In this document: positions 36,676-47,883 of the stretch, piece after piece
Layout of the letters: every line of letters starts with the position of its first letter
Position numbering within the stretch: the stretch's first letter is position 1
DNA from: Lobosporangium transversale
Taxonomy: Eukaryota; Mortierellomycota; Mortierellomycetes; Mortierellales; Mortierellaceae
NCBI RefSeq assembly: GCF_002105155.1
Contig: NW_019028995.1
Span: 744,001 to 808,000, forward strand
Length of the DNA: 64,000 bases
Direction: 5' to 3'
Notes under the pieces: model-generated
What the model saw: the letters and a program-made list of their open reading frames with translations, nothing else
Database searches by the model: none
What the model was told of the DNA's origin: nothing
Made by a program: the position numbers and the translations under genes

Positions 36676-38279
36676 ACTCAGGTATCTAACTTTCTTAATG
36701 ACTTGAAAGGCTAAACCTACTTCATCGTAGGCTAGCTATAAATGGGCTTAAAATCCAGCAATCCATGGGCATTGTCTTGAAATTTTATTTCGATGTCGAA
36801 ATAAATGACCGAAAACTAAATTGTCATGGAGCTATCCTGGCTTCTTTATTTGTGCAAATAAAAAGCTCATGAAGACTTTCGCATGACCTTAGCGTCCGCT
36901 TGGGGCCCATTGTATCGTTTATTTATTGACTGGTGTAATATAACAGTGATAATATTCGCCGCCGTAGTCTCGACTTGAAAGGAGTGCAATCTGAGTTGAT
37001 TCATTCTACCACACCATAGAGCTTGACTAACTTGATCTTTTCCTTACAACTCGGCGAGACTTGATTTGTCACATCATTTGCTTCCTCGTCTTCTTGCGCT
37101 CCCTTGATATATCTGGGTTGGTAAACACTGCTAATAGAGTTTGGGCCTGTTGAAACCAGAAGGAACCACACCAACGTATCATACCCAAGGTGATACATAT
37201 ATATATGTTGGAGTGAATGGTGAAATGCCTGTGTGTGGTTCAGATATAATGGACATTTACAGCGAAAGAAAGTATTAAGAGGATGCGAGCAATTATGAGA
37301 GCAAGAAGGGTTTTGTATCCCTTTTCAAGTTCTTGACAACAGAGCATGAGTAGCAGTTGTGATCACAAGTTGATTTCGGTGAGTCCGCATAACAGTAGTC
37401 ATAGTGTCAAGCCCTATCTTCCATGCACGGCATGTACATTTTTGTTGTTTTCGGACTTGGCACCGATCATGCGAGGTATTTTTTTTCTGGGGGTTCCTTG
37501 TGTTAAGCGGCCAGACAGAAAGTTTAAAAGACATACAGGCACACCAACGGTGAAAAAAAAAAAAAATGTATGCGAGCAAACAGTTGTTGTTGTCTGCACA
37601 TGCCTTCTTGCATCGCGAAAATATTTGGCGGTACATGCATGGAATGGGGCCGAGAATTTTTTTTTTTGCAGATCTTGTTTCCTTTTTTGTCCATCAATCA
37701 CTATCAGCTGTGTGTACACGAACATGCACCCATGCACCAGGCTATTGAATAAACAGCTGAAGTGTCTCTTCGGTTTCTGCACATGTAGAAACACATTTTG
37801 CATCGCGGCGTTTTTTTTTTTTTTTTGTTTTCATCGCAAGAATCGGTCTTGCTCAAATTGAGAGGCAAGAGAGACCTACAAAGTACAAATCCACGGAAGA
37901 GTCGCCTGCTCTGGCTGCAAAGCGCGCACGACGCTAAACACAAGTATTTGGGTACCGGCACACCCACAAAAAATTTGTAAGTTCTGTTTATTTCCGTCTC
38001 CTGTATCCTTCTACCTGATCTTTTGCCCTTGAATTTACAGATCAATAGAAAGCGGAGTGATGTGGACAGAAGTAGGCTGGGGGGAGGAGATGGAAGAACA
38101 GGAGTGGTGGCAAGTGAAAGAAGGACGTATTGCATCGTGATGATACAGTTTGATATATACACGGTTTTGCAATTTTTTCTAAATTTTTTATTTACTCCTA
38201 TGGTATGCACTCATTATTAGCGTCCCAGCTCTTCAGTTCAATAAAAAACGTATCGAGTAGATCGAAATACCGGCATTGG
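36676..38279. other. gene-poor stretch
   Basis: Short open frames overlap on both strands around 37.3-38.2 kb, but none shows a domain, consistent phase across introns or coding-like composition. I call no gene. Confidence 0.5.
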
Positions 38280-38998
38280 TTCTGTGGGCTCAGGAACTAA
38301 GTTACCAGAAGTCAAGGCTTTTTGTGAAAAGGGGAAAAGCAAAGATGGGCAGCAAGATGAAATATGGGTGAAAAATGAAGACTTTATTGAGAGAGAAATT
38401 TCTTTGGCATTTATAGTACTAACCTAGGAATCCATATTTCTGACACTCTAGTTCATTTAATAGGACTACCAGCACGTAGATACAAACAACCTTCTGGCAT
38501 CTTGTTTCAAGGTTTGAAGGCACATGCGTTGGAAGGAAAACGCGATTTACGAATTGATTTCCTAATCTACGAATTGCAGGGGTCTATTGATCAGAACTTC
38601 AGGACACTGTATTTCAAGGTCAAAAATGGAATACAACCCGCGACGCTTTCTCAGTACGACCAAGAAAGACTGGCGAGTGCAATGGCAGAAAATCCCGCGA
38701 ACGCAAGGGCCATGGTATGCGAAAAGTTGATCGAAAGAGAGGTATGTGTCGGAGATTGACAACTTGATAAGGCTGATTGTATATGGATGAAGTTTAATCA
38801 TTCTTCTATCCTTACAGTTCGTGGTAAAGTCGTCCGCGGATTCCAGAGTAGAGTACTACGCTTTCGCGGATGTAGAGTGGCGCCTTCTTCAGTCATGTTC
38901 ATGCCCGATTATGTCCGACATAAGATCCCTTACAAGCACATGTATCTGGTGTCAAGGACCTACGACGGCTTCAATGTTCAAAATGTCACATATTGAAC
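38280..38998 (+). pseudogene. SWIM zinc-finger protein relic (MULE-transposase-associated type)
   Basis: Readable text in changing frames: a VDTNN segment near 38477, then GKRDLRIDFLIYELQG...FRTLYFKVKNGIQPATLS (about 38535-38660). An intron with good sites (38743-38817) is still present. Then comes a SWIM region, in which CSCP is read in one frame and DYVRHKIPYKHMYLVSR in the next. A single-base shift therefore sits inside the zinc site, and the third ligand position reads Tyr (PYKHMYL) where the family has Cys. Another frame change occurs near 38500. SWIM proteins of this layout are usually tied to Mutator-like elements. Confidence 0.65.
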
Positions 38999-39465
38999 AT
39001 CAGGACAAGTACGTAAGTTCGACTTAGGTCCCTTTCTCAAGAGCTTTATCTCACCGGCTTTACTGCGCGGGCTGAATGTGGTGAGAGCTAAAGAGGGGAA
39101 AAAAAGAAGAGGCGAGGAAGAATTTTTGGTTCTATGAAAGAAGCTGGGACGTATAACATGTAGTAGATAAAAAAGAAAGCGCACACTGAAGGAAATGTAA
39201 GACTCAGTAGCAGATCTGAGAAATGTAATCGACGAGAGGCGTTCCACAATTTTCTGTGACGTTACACTTTTGTTTTTTGTAAGAAAAACCTGCGCACGGC
39301 ACACATGCATACATTTTTACACACACCCGGCTGTCCCTTTTCTTCCCTTTTTCGAATAACCTTTGGGGAAAGAAATCAAATCGGTCTCTGATCTGTTTTT
39401 CATTCTGCCATTTCATTCACCCCTTCTCCTCTTTTCAGTCTATTTCTCATTTTCCTTTGCCACCC

Positions 39466-39873
39466 ATGTCTTCTACACATACTCTTCCTGCCAAGGTACC
39501 AGCTCCTGTGCCTGTCTCTGGCACAAATGGACCGAGCGCCATTCAAAAGTTTATTCAGGAGAAAGACTGGAAGTTCTATGCCGCACTCGCTTCTGTCTCT
39601 TTGATTGCTGGTGCTGGCATTTACTACCTTACTCGGTCTCCCTCTACAGATGAGGCAGACGAACCAAAGTCTTCAAAATCAAAGAATAAGAAGAAAAAAA
39701 ATAAGAAAAAATCAGCTGCAAACAAGGACACTTCCATGTCTCAGGAAAAAGGTAGCGGGTTGTTGTAGTTGTTGTGTTCAATATCATTCACCTGTTATTA
39801 TTCACACAACAATCGTATTGTTCAGCAGATAAAAACATGGTCATGGAATTATCGATCTAACTCGATCTGCATG

Positions 39874-39910
<37 letters not shown>

Positions 39911-41875
39911 GACAGCTCTGCGTCTGAGAAAGCCAAGGAGGCTACCAAGGAATCTGACGAGAATGTAGAGACAATGAGCGCCGAAACTATTGCCGGACTT
40001 TCTGAGACGGTAAAATAAAGCAACAGCCGTGATATCCCGAATCGCCTTAAGATCTATCTGTTCCTGTTCCTGTTGACATACTAGGTAAACGCTCACACTC
40101 TTTTTTATGTCGTTCATAGAAACGCTTGGAGCATGCGAACACATTGAAAACTCGCGGCAACAGCATGTACTCGGCCAAGAAATGGGATGAAGCTATTCGA
40201 CTCTACTCTCAGGCGATTGCCTTTAATCCCGATCCTGTCTTCTATAGTAACCGTGCTGCCTGCTATTCTATCATCGGAAAATTCGACAAGGTTATTGAAG
40301 ATGCTACCTTGGCGCTGAAGATGAAGCCCACCTATGTCAAGGTATAGGAACATAATTGTATTTGTGATTTTCATGCATTATCAACTAGTTTTTTTTTTTT
40401 TTTTTTTTTATTCTTTATTTTATAGTGGAGTGATAAATGGAATTGCTCACTAGTCACTTCATAATCTTCCGCTAGGCACTTGGACGACGTGCTCATGCAT
40501 ATGAAAATACTGGCAAACACCAGGAGGCTATGCACGACTTTACAGCCCTTTGTATTTTGGATGGATTCAAGAACGAGTCGTTCGCTCAGTCCATGGAACG
40601 CAACTTGAAGAAAGTAGCCGATGTCAAAGCAAAAGAAATCTTAAAGACTCGTGAGGAGCGTCTTCCTTCAAAGACATTTATGTCTGCTTATCTGGACTCG
40701 TTCAGGAAGACAAATCTTCCTGAAAGTAAGCCCGCATCTGAGGAGACTGGCGACGCGCAATTTGAATTGGCACAATACTATCTCGGGCAAAGAGAATATC
40801 AAAAAGCTATGGAAGCATATAATAAGGCTATTGAGCTCGACACTACTCACATGGCCAAAGCTCTCAACATGCGCGGAACATTCACCTTTTTGATGGGCGA
40901 TGGCAAGAAGGCAATGGTTGATTTCGACAAGGCGATTGAGTTGGACCCTAACTATGTTCAGACTTACATTAAGCGTGGCAGCATTTTTATGGAACAGGGT
41001 GAGGCCGCAAAGACCTTCAAGGAGTTCGAGACCGCCATTTCAATTGATGCTGAGGATCCCAATATCTATTACCATCGGTATGTTTTATACGCACAACCTA
41101 TTCAGGCTTCGCCATGGGGGTTCCAGAAGTTTTCACTAATAGCATTGGGTAACTTTAATTGGTGATGTTTTATAGCGGTCAGGTTTACTTCATCACTGGA
41201 GAGTACGACAATGCTGCTAAGGATTATATCAAATCCATTGAGCTCGAACCCAAGTTTGTGTTCTCTCACATTCAGTATGGTGTTGCCCAGTACAAGCTCG
41301 GAAACATCACAGAAGCCATGAATATTTTCAAAAAAGCTCTCAAGGATTTCCCTGAATCTGGCGATGTTAACAACTACTACGGAGAGTTGCTACTGGATCA
41401 ACAGCAGTTTGATCAGGCATATGAGCGCTTTGACAAGGCGATCAAATTGAAGCCTTCAAACCCTCTTCCATACATCAATAAGGCTCTCCTTGTATTCCAA
41501 TGGAAGCAAGATCCAGCTGGTGCAGAGCGTCTGTGTCTTCAGTCGCTGGAAGGTAGGTTATTCTCATAGCTGATCTTGAATGATTGGGCTCGTTTCTTAA
41601 ATCCACTTCTTATGAGAGTATCTGATCAACGAGTTTTTTTCTCTTCATATGTCATCATAGCTGATCCTGAGTGTGATGTTGCAATCGCCACACTTGGACA
41701 GCTCTTTTTGCAACAAGGAAAGATTGAGCGAGCTATTGAGTTTTTCAATAAGTCGATTGACATGGCTAGGACAGAGGCAGAGTTGACGAGCGCGCTCGGT
41801 TTCCGTGAGGCCGCCAATTCACAGCTAGTCTTTGCAAGAGACTATCCTGAGCAATCCAAAGCCCTCAAACGCTAA
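39466..41875 (+). CDS. TOM70: mitochondrial import receptor TOM70
   Basis: Exons 39466-39751, 39909-40009, 40120-40341, 40476-41077, 41176-41552 and 41661-41875; 600 residues. It is an outer-membrane docking receptor for chaperone-bound carrier preproteins. An N-terminal anchor (WKFYAALASVSLIAGAGIYYL, about residues 32-52) is followed by a Lys-rich linker and then tandem TPRs across the rest: the clamp TPRs start at ANTLKTRGNSMYSAKKWDEAI, and a long helical break separates the C-terminal TPR block. Length and layout match Tom70 of other fungi. The acceptor of intron 1 follows a run of about 30 A rather than a pyrimidine tract. Confidence 0.95.
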
Positions 41876-42031
41876 CCACTAAAACGTCAGGGAATAGGAT
41901 TAGAAGGATTCGCACAATGCAGAATTTCATGTGATTTCATATTGTTTATAGACAAAGCAAAAAAAAAAAAAAAAAAAAAAAAAAATTGTTCAATACATAT
42001 TTAAACTGTTGTCAATTACAATTACTTTGCG

Positions 42032-42295
42032 ATGAATGAACCCGCGGAGCACCTTTTCAGTCAAGCAATACTTGAGAAGCTTGGGCCTCTTGTTAGCACC
42101 CTTGAGTGTCAGCTTAAAGATCTGACGTAAGTTATAAGATCATTCGAATGGTGATGGAGAAATATGTAAATGGACTTTTCCTAATACATTTAATGGCACA
42201 GACAGGGTCAAACCATCCTTCAAAGCAATGTCGCACAATTATCCTCAGAGCTTGACTTGACGCAAACAGAACTCGATAAAGCCCATGATACTGTT

Positions 42296-42344
<49 letters not shown>

Positions 42345-43323
42345 AAATATTTAGGATCCTTGAATCCACGGATATTAAAATATTAAACATTCCATCTGAA
42401 ATAAATAGTTTGCGAGATTGCCTCACTATATCGCCAAACTGACAGCTATGAAGAACATGATTACCTCAACTACAATTCTGTCCAGAAAACTCCAACGCCG
42501 GGTTGATCAAGTTATTATAGGGCGAGAGAAGCAAGCGGCTAAAATGAAGGTCGTTAGAGCGAAGGAACAAGCATACGATCAGGCGGTGGCAGCAGTACAT
42601 ACATCAACGTCAACATCATCACATCCCCAATGGTCTGGTTCATCATCGTCACCATCAAAGCCCATATCCCCATTAATGGCTAATGCTCAGAGTCAGGATC
42701 ATCCGTTAGCATTGCTTGGGAGCACAGGATCCAAATCTTTGGAACTCGACATTAATGCTAGTAGTTCGGCGGCTCGTCTTCCTCCACCTTCTCCTCCTCC
42801 ACCCTCAGCAGGCTTGCCTTTTCCCTTGCCTGCAAAACCAGCGTTTCCGGTTATTTCTACTATGCGATCGTCAAATAGGTCAGAATCTCCACCGCTTTCA
42901 ATATCACCCCACTTTTCCCCACTTCTCTTAGGACGCACCACAGCTACTGCTGCCTCGCCAGGCAGAGATTTTGCTAATTCTCCAACGTCGTCACTAACAG
43001 GTGGAAATGATTCCGATGTCCAGCAACAGCAATTATCTGAGAGAGTCGACCGCTTTCCACAGATTTCATCAACAGCGCAAGACGACGAAGCATCCAAAAA
43101 TCTATCAACCCAATTCGCTTCTGAGGTGGAAGTAGTGCGACTGCGGCGTAAGAAGAAGCTATCTAAATCGAGTGCAAACACAAGTAATAGTAGTATTGTG
43201 AGTGTTAGTACAACTGCGAGCGTGAAGAGGAGTCAAAGTGTAAAATCTAAGGGCAAGGGTGCTGCCAAGATTACTACGACGAAAAGCACGTTGAGTGTAC
43301 AGCAAGCAGAGCCATCACAATGA
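42032..43323 (+). CDS. snapin-like (BLOC-1-type) coiled-coil protein with long disordered tail
   Basis: Exons 42032-42126, 42202-42292 and 42409-43323; 366 residues. The first 110 residues form two helices: LGPLVSTLECQLKDL...SNVAQLSSELD and LPHYIAKLTAMKNMI...RKLQRRVDQV. These match the layout of snapin and related BLOC-1 subunits in endosome/lysosome sorting. The rest is Ser/Pro-rich with a Pro run (PPPSPPPPSAG) and ends in a basic Ser/Lys-rich tail, far longer than animal snapin (about 136 residues). The family call rests on pattern and could be another BLOC/BORC-type subunit. It starts 157 bp after TOM70. Confidence 0.6.
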
Positions 43324-43476
43324 TCTAGTTAGAAGCTGTATCAACTGATGCCGAGATGCCGAGTCAAGATCTCTGAAAAATAGTATAAAAGGAACTCCTA
43401 TCATCATTTATTTAAACAAAGTGCTATCAAACGTAGTATAATAATATTGGACAATTTTTTTTTTTTTTTTTTTTTT

Positions 43477-44094
43477 TTAATGTCTTGGCCAAGCGTATCT
43501 CTGCCTGTGCGAACCTTCAGAGGACTGTTGCAACGGGAGTGCATTTGATAATATCTGGTTTATAATGTAGGCCATTAGAATAGCATTGATTAAAAAGGAT
43601 AAATTGCAAACCCTTCGGTATACTTGGGTACAACTTTTCTTTTCCTTGCTTCTCACTTCAGTAGGGCTGGAAGCAGGAGCAGCAGCAGCAATTGTAGCTG
43701 CCACAGTATCAGTAAAAGGTGGTTGATGGGATTCTGAGGTTTGCTTAGTGAGGCTCCAGATACGCAGACGAGTCAGCTCAAGATGAAGCTGATCCTGAAC
43801 AGCCTTTAATTGCATATATCTTGCCCTTAGGTTTTCGACAAGGCGTTCTTCTCCCAATATCTCATTCTCAAGGCGGCTATCGTTGCTAATAGGGCTCGAG
43901 GTTGATTGGGTTGTATGGGTAAAGGCAGAACCTACTTGATGGCCAGCCAGAACACTCTCTGGGTGAAGTAGAGGCAGTAGTTCCGGAGTATAGACGCTTG
44001 ACAAGCTTGACAAAGCAGGGCCGTAATACTTCTGGAAGAAGCGTTCGATTGTCCGCAGCTCCCTATTAACTTCATCAAGATACTCTGTTTCCAT
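43477..44094 (-). CDS. tail-anchored coiled-coil protein, unknown
   Basis: 205 residues, one exon, starting at METEYLDEVNREL (an in-frame ATG 46 codons upstream is less convincing). The N-terminal helix is followed by a long coiled coil (ENEILGEERLVENLRARYMQ), an Ala-rich linker and one hydrophobic segment close to the end (LSFLINAILMAYIINQIL, about residues 167-184) with a short basic tail. This is tail-anchored topology, so insertion into ER or mitochondrial outer membrane is likely. No family recognised. It is convergent with the snapin-like gene and divergent from the SNAPC4-like gene (218 bp). Confidence 0.65.
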   Translation of the reverse strand: METEYLDEVNRELRTIERFFQKYYGPALSSLSSVYTPELLPLLHPESVLAGHQVGSAFTHTTQSTSSPISNDSRLENEILGEERLVENLRARYMQLKAVQDQLHLELTRLRIWSLTKQTSESHQPPFTDTVAATIAAAAPASSPTEVRSKEKKSCTQVYRRVCNLSFLINAILMAYIINQILSNALPLQQSSEGSHRQRYAWPRH

Positions 44095-44312
44095 TTTGCT
44101 ATTTCTATTTTTTTTTTTAACTTGGTTGGGATGGAAGTCAAAAAAAGGATACGATGGTGTATGCATTGGCCTCTGTGTGGAGGTGACGAATTCGCCGCCA
44201 AGAAAAAAGCCACTAAGCTTTGCCTTGGGCAAATGCTTAAAATTGAGATCTCACTCTGGCCGAAGGGTTAATGTTAGACTCATGATCACCGAAACTTCTC
44301 ATACTGCAAATA

Positions 44313-47300
44313 ATGGGCTTCAAACGTTCTTTAGTGCGGTCAAACGGTTCAGAGGAGGAGCAAGGACAAGAACAGGAGCAGGAGCAAGAACAGGAACAAG
44401 AACTCGTAGTGCAGGATAGTTTAGAGACTTCAACCATGACTCATTCATTAGACATGGAGGACCTCTTCAGCGATGAGAGCGACAATGATGATGTAATTGA
44501 TGATGAAGGTGAACTAGAGTCACTTCTTCGCAGCCAGAACCTGTCTATAGATGACATCCTGCCTACGAAAGCACAGGCCAACAAACTTCAGAGTATGCAT
44601 TTAAGTGTCCGTGAAGCGGTTGGTCATGCAAAAGTTGTAACCGCAGAGCAACTACACGCCCAGTATCAGGACCAAGCCTTGAAAAGGCAATCAGAGCCTA
44701 CCGCTGTTTTTCCTCGAGCATCAGACCAAATACCTATGTCTTCCAATGCCGAGGATCCAACAGGATACCTGGATGAGTCTCAAACTGGGATCCAAGCATC
44801 ATTATCTGGGCAGATTATGCTTCCCAATATACTCAAAAAAACTGTACCGGCATCTTCCCCAAAGGCTCGGGCTGTTGTGCCTAAAAAATCTACTCCTGGA
44901 TCGTCAGGTAGCCTAAGATCATCTCGATCATCTAGGGCCAAAATGATACTAGACCATGACCAGCAACAAGGTGGTGATTCTCCACCACCCACGGAGGATA
45001 GCACAGAAGAGCCTCATCCAAAGACATTAAGTCCAGAAGAAAGAGTCGAGCTAACTAGTCTGATCCGGGAACAGTCGACAAAGTCCCTTGAGATTAACAG
45101 AAGTTTCCAAAGGGCATTGAAACATCATTTAGAAAGAGTTGAGGAAGCTTATGTCAGGAATAAAAAGCTCAAAGTATGGATTTCAACCAGAGCTCATTGT
45201 TTCAGGTGCAACTACTTTTTAAAGACTAACTGACATACCTAAAATGCTGACACTTTAGAGACAGCTCCAGGAAGTCTCAAACAGACTCAGAGAAGACGAA
45301 CAAGCGCCACTGATCCTAGAATCAAGCAAAAGTCGGCTAGGTCCTCCTTACTTTATTGACCAGAATGGCGAGGTATTGGAAACAAAGCCTCTAAGAGATA
45401 AACCAAATGACCAAAGGCCAAGGAATAGATATTCATGTTTTCCATAATTGATTTACTCTGATAGGCACCACCGGATAACGAAGATGTGCTATTGCAAAAG
45501 AAACGACCCGTTATTCCGAATGTAAAACCCAGAAAATGGACGCAGCAGGAACGTATGAGCCTTAAGACAGGCGTAATATCGGAGAATAAACGGATACTGT
45601 TTGAAAAGTTTCTAGCAGATGGAGATATTGCTGGCATACAATCACTAGATAAGGCACCGGATTTAGATATGATGCTAAATACCAAGGGGCTCGACTGGAT
45701 ACGCATTTCACAGCGGTTCGTAAGTAATGAACTCTTTTCATTTTTTAAGACAGGCAATATGGCCACTCGATTACATAATAACATAGATAGCAAAAGAGCT
45801 TATAGAGAGCTGTTCCCTGCACTCGAGTAGGTTGAAACTAGATCGCCGTCAGAATGTCTTATTCGGTGGACAGGACATGACCATCCAGGTATCAATAAGG
45901 ATGATTGGACCAGATATGAGCTCGAAAAGATGGTCAAACTAGCAAAGAAGCACCAGGAGCGTAATTGGATTCAGATTGCGCTAGATCTTGATACGAATCG
46001 AACAGGTGCCGAGTGCTTCAAGAAATACCAGTCACGAATGACAAGAGCCATATCACAAGAGTATGTTATGTCTGTTACTATGAAAAAAAAAAAAAAAAAA
46101 AAAAAAAAAACAGACACTCAGACAGACATAAATTCAATGATGCTTTATGCTTTATATCGTATAGGACATGGACAAAGGAAGAAGACGCTCTATTAATGGA
46201 GGTAGTTCAAGTCCTAGGTGAACAAAGTTGGGAACAGGTATCCTACTGTTTTGAGGATCGTACGGCAGTTCAATGTATGCATCACTGGACAAAGTGTTTA
46301 AACCCAAGTATTCGACGTGGACGCTGGCAGAAGGATGAGGATGGTGCTCTCAGGGCAGCATTGGCTGTGTATGGGGAAAACCGCTGGATTAAGATTCAGC
46401 AGCATGTTCCAGGACGGACAGATGTTCAGTGTCGAGAAAGATATATGAATGTACTCGCGCCAAGCATCAAATCTGGAGCCTGGACCCCAGAAGAAGTTGA
46501 ACGGCTACTGGACCTAGTCAAAATACATGGTGAAGGAAAATGGGCTCTAATCGCCTCCAAGATGGACGGACGAACCGACAATCAGTGCGCACGACGTTAC
46601 AGGCACGCTTGTAGAGAGAATAATTATTGGTCTGCGAACCGTCGAAAAGGTCGGACAACAATTTCCCAACTACCGGATACCGAGGAAGACATGGCAGTCA
46701 TCAGAAGACTTGCAGAGCAAATTAGAAGAAAGAAAAGATTTGATGAACACCTACAAAGACAAATGGACTTGGAGAAGATAAAGATTGTTCGGCAACAGGA
46801 CGCTACTATGCAGTTAGACTATGAACAGTTCCTTGAAGGACAATGCTACATCTATAATATGTGGAATACTCTCTGGGGACAATATCTAGATCCCATCGAA
46901 CATGTCTTCAATATCGGCATCCCAGTCATGTCGTCAACGCAGTTGATGAAGAATCATATGGATGAGCCAGAACCTGATTTTAACTATACAAGTAGAAACA
47001 AAGTTCCAGATCCCGCATCCGTACTGCGGCCGGGCAAAGTCCGACCTGTGCCGCCCTGTTTAGCGACCATAGATGCTTTTTCGCGATTGATTCAGCAAGG
47101 GGAGCACTCGGATTATCGATTCAGGCTGAAGCATGTGAGAGAGACAAAAGCAACTAAAATCTATCCATTGAAGACGCTACCTCTTTCTGTAGAAGAGCAG
47201 CGAAGCCCAGAATACATAGAGTTGGCAGAGCGTTTCGAAGCTGTATTCATGTGGCCAATGTTGGTAGGGATGCTACATATGGATACCGCAAAGAAGACGG

Positions 47301-47347
47301 TCGATGCGCTAACTGGAGGGAACAAGAAACGAAAGCAAGGGGTATAG
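44313..47347 (+). CDS. SNAPC4: snRNA-activating complex subunit 4-like (SNAP190) Myb protein
   Basis: Exons 44313-45173, 45259-45372, 45465-45719, 45831-46060 and 46165-47347; 880 residues. In animals SNAP190 binds the proximal sequence element of U snRNA genes for Pol II and Pol III. The N-terminus holds a Glu/Gln repeat and an acidic patch, then an RNA-Pol-factor-like helical region. A half Myb repeat (GLDWIRISQRFV...PSECLIRW) is followed by four full repeats beginning at DDWTRYELEKM, TWTKEEDALLM, GRWQKDEDGAL and GAWTPEEVERL, each ending in a RT..QC-type recognition helix. That is the 4.5-repeat layout diagnostic of SNAP190. The C-terminal third is a conserved-looking helical region of unknown role. 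Confidence 0.88.
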
Positions 47348-47883
47348 GGTTGAAACTAGCTGTACTCATTATAATATCACCAGACTCCTTTGCTGCAAAG
47401 GATATGCCTTTATCATTCTGGAGCAGCCCCTGTATCTCATCAACTACCCAATGCTGCACATTTCTTCGCAGACTTGGTTGTCAAAAACAAGTATATTTTA
47501 TTAATGAACCCGAATAGAAAATAAAATGCTGTCAAGAAAAGTAACGTTACAAGAGGAAGTCAAACACATCTTTAGAAAATCTACCAGCGTTCATATAAAC
47601 GAGCGTAAGAGAAGGAACCCAGCGGTATGCTCAGAGAATGAGCAAAAAGTCCATGAAACTGAGTATTCTGAGCCTTTGATGGACGTGCTCGAAACACCAA
47701 GTTGATCTGACCCAGGAGAATGACATTCTGGTGTCAAAAAAAAGTTAGCATAAATAGTTAAAAAAAAAAAACCAGCAACGATTGCTATAAAATTAGGGTT
47801 AAGATATGGTTTTTGAACAATATTTGAAAGAATATGGACTGTATAAGCTAAATATTTTATTCCATGTTACGACGCTGTTTATC
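47348..47883. other. convergent 3' intergenic region
   Basis: It lies between the ends of the SNAPC4-like gene and the MCTS1 gene. No additional gene is seen. Confidence 0.5.

Noticed and set aside
37325..38210. Cluster of overlapping frames of 100-170 codons
   Set aside because: They overlap on both strands, contain poly(Lys)/poly(Phe) from homopolymers and show no domain or splice logic.
42699..43181. Antisense open frame of about 160 codons
   Set aside because: It mirrors the Ser/Pro-rich exon of the snapin-like gene; composition follows from the sense codons.
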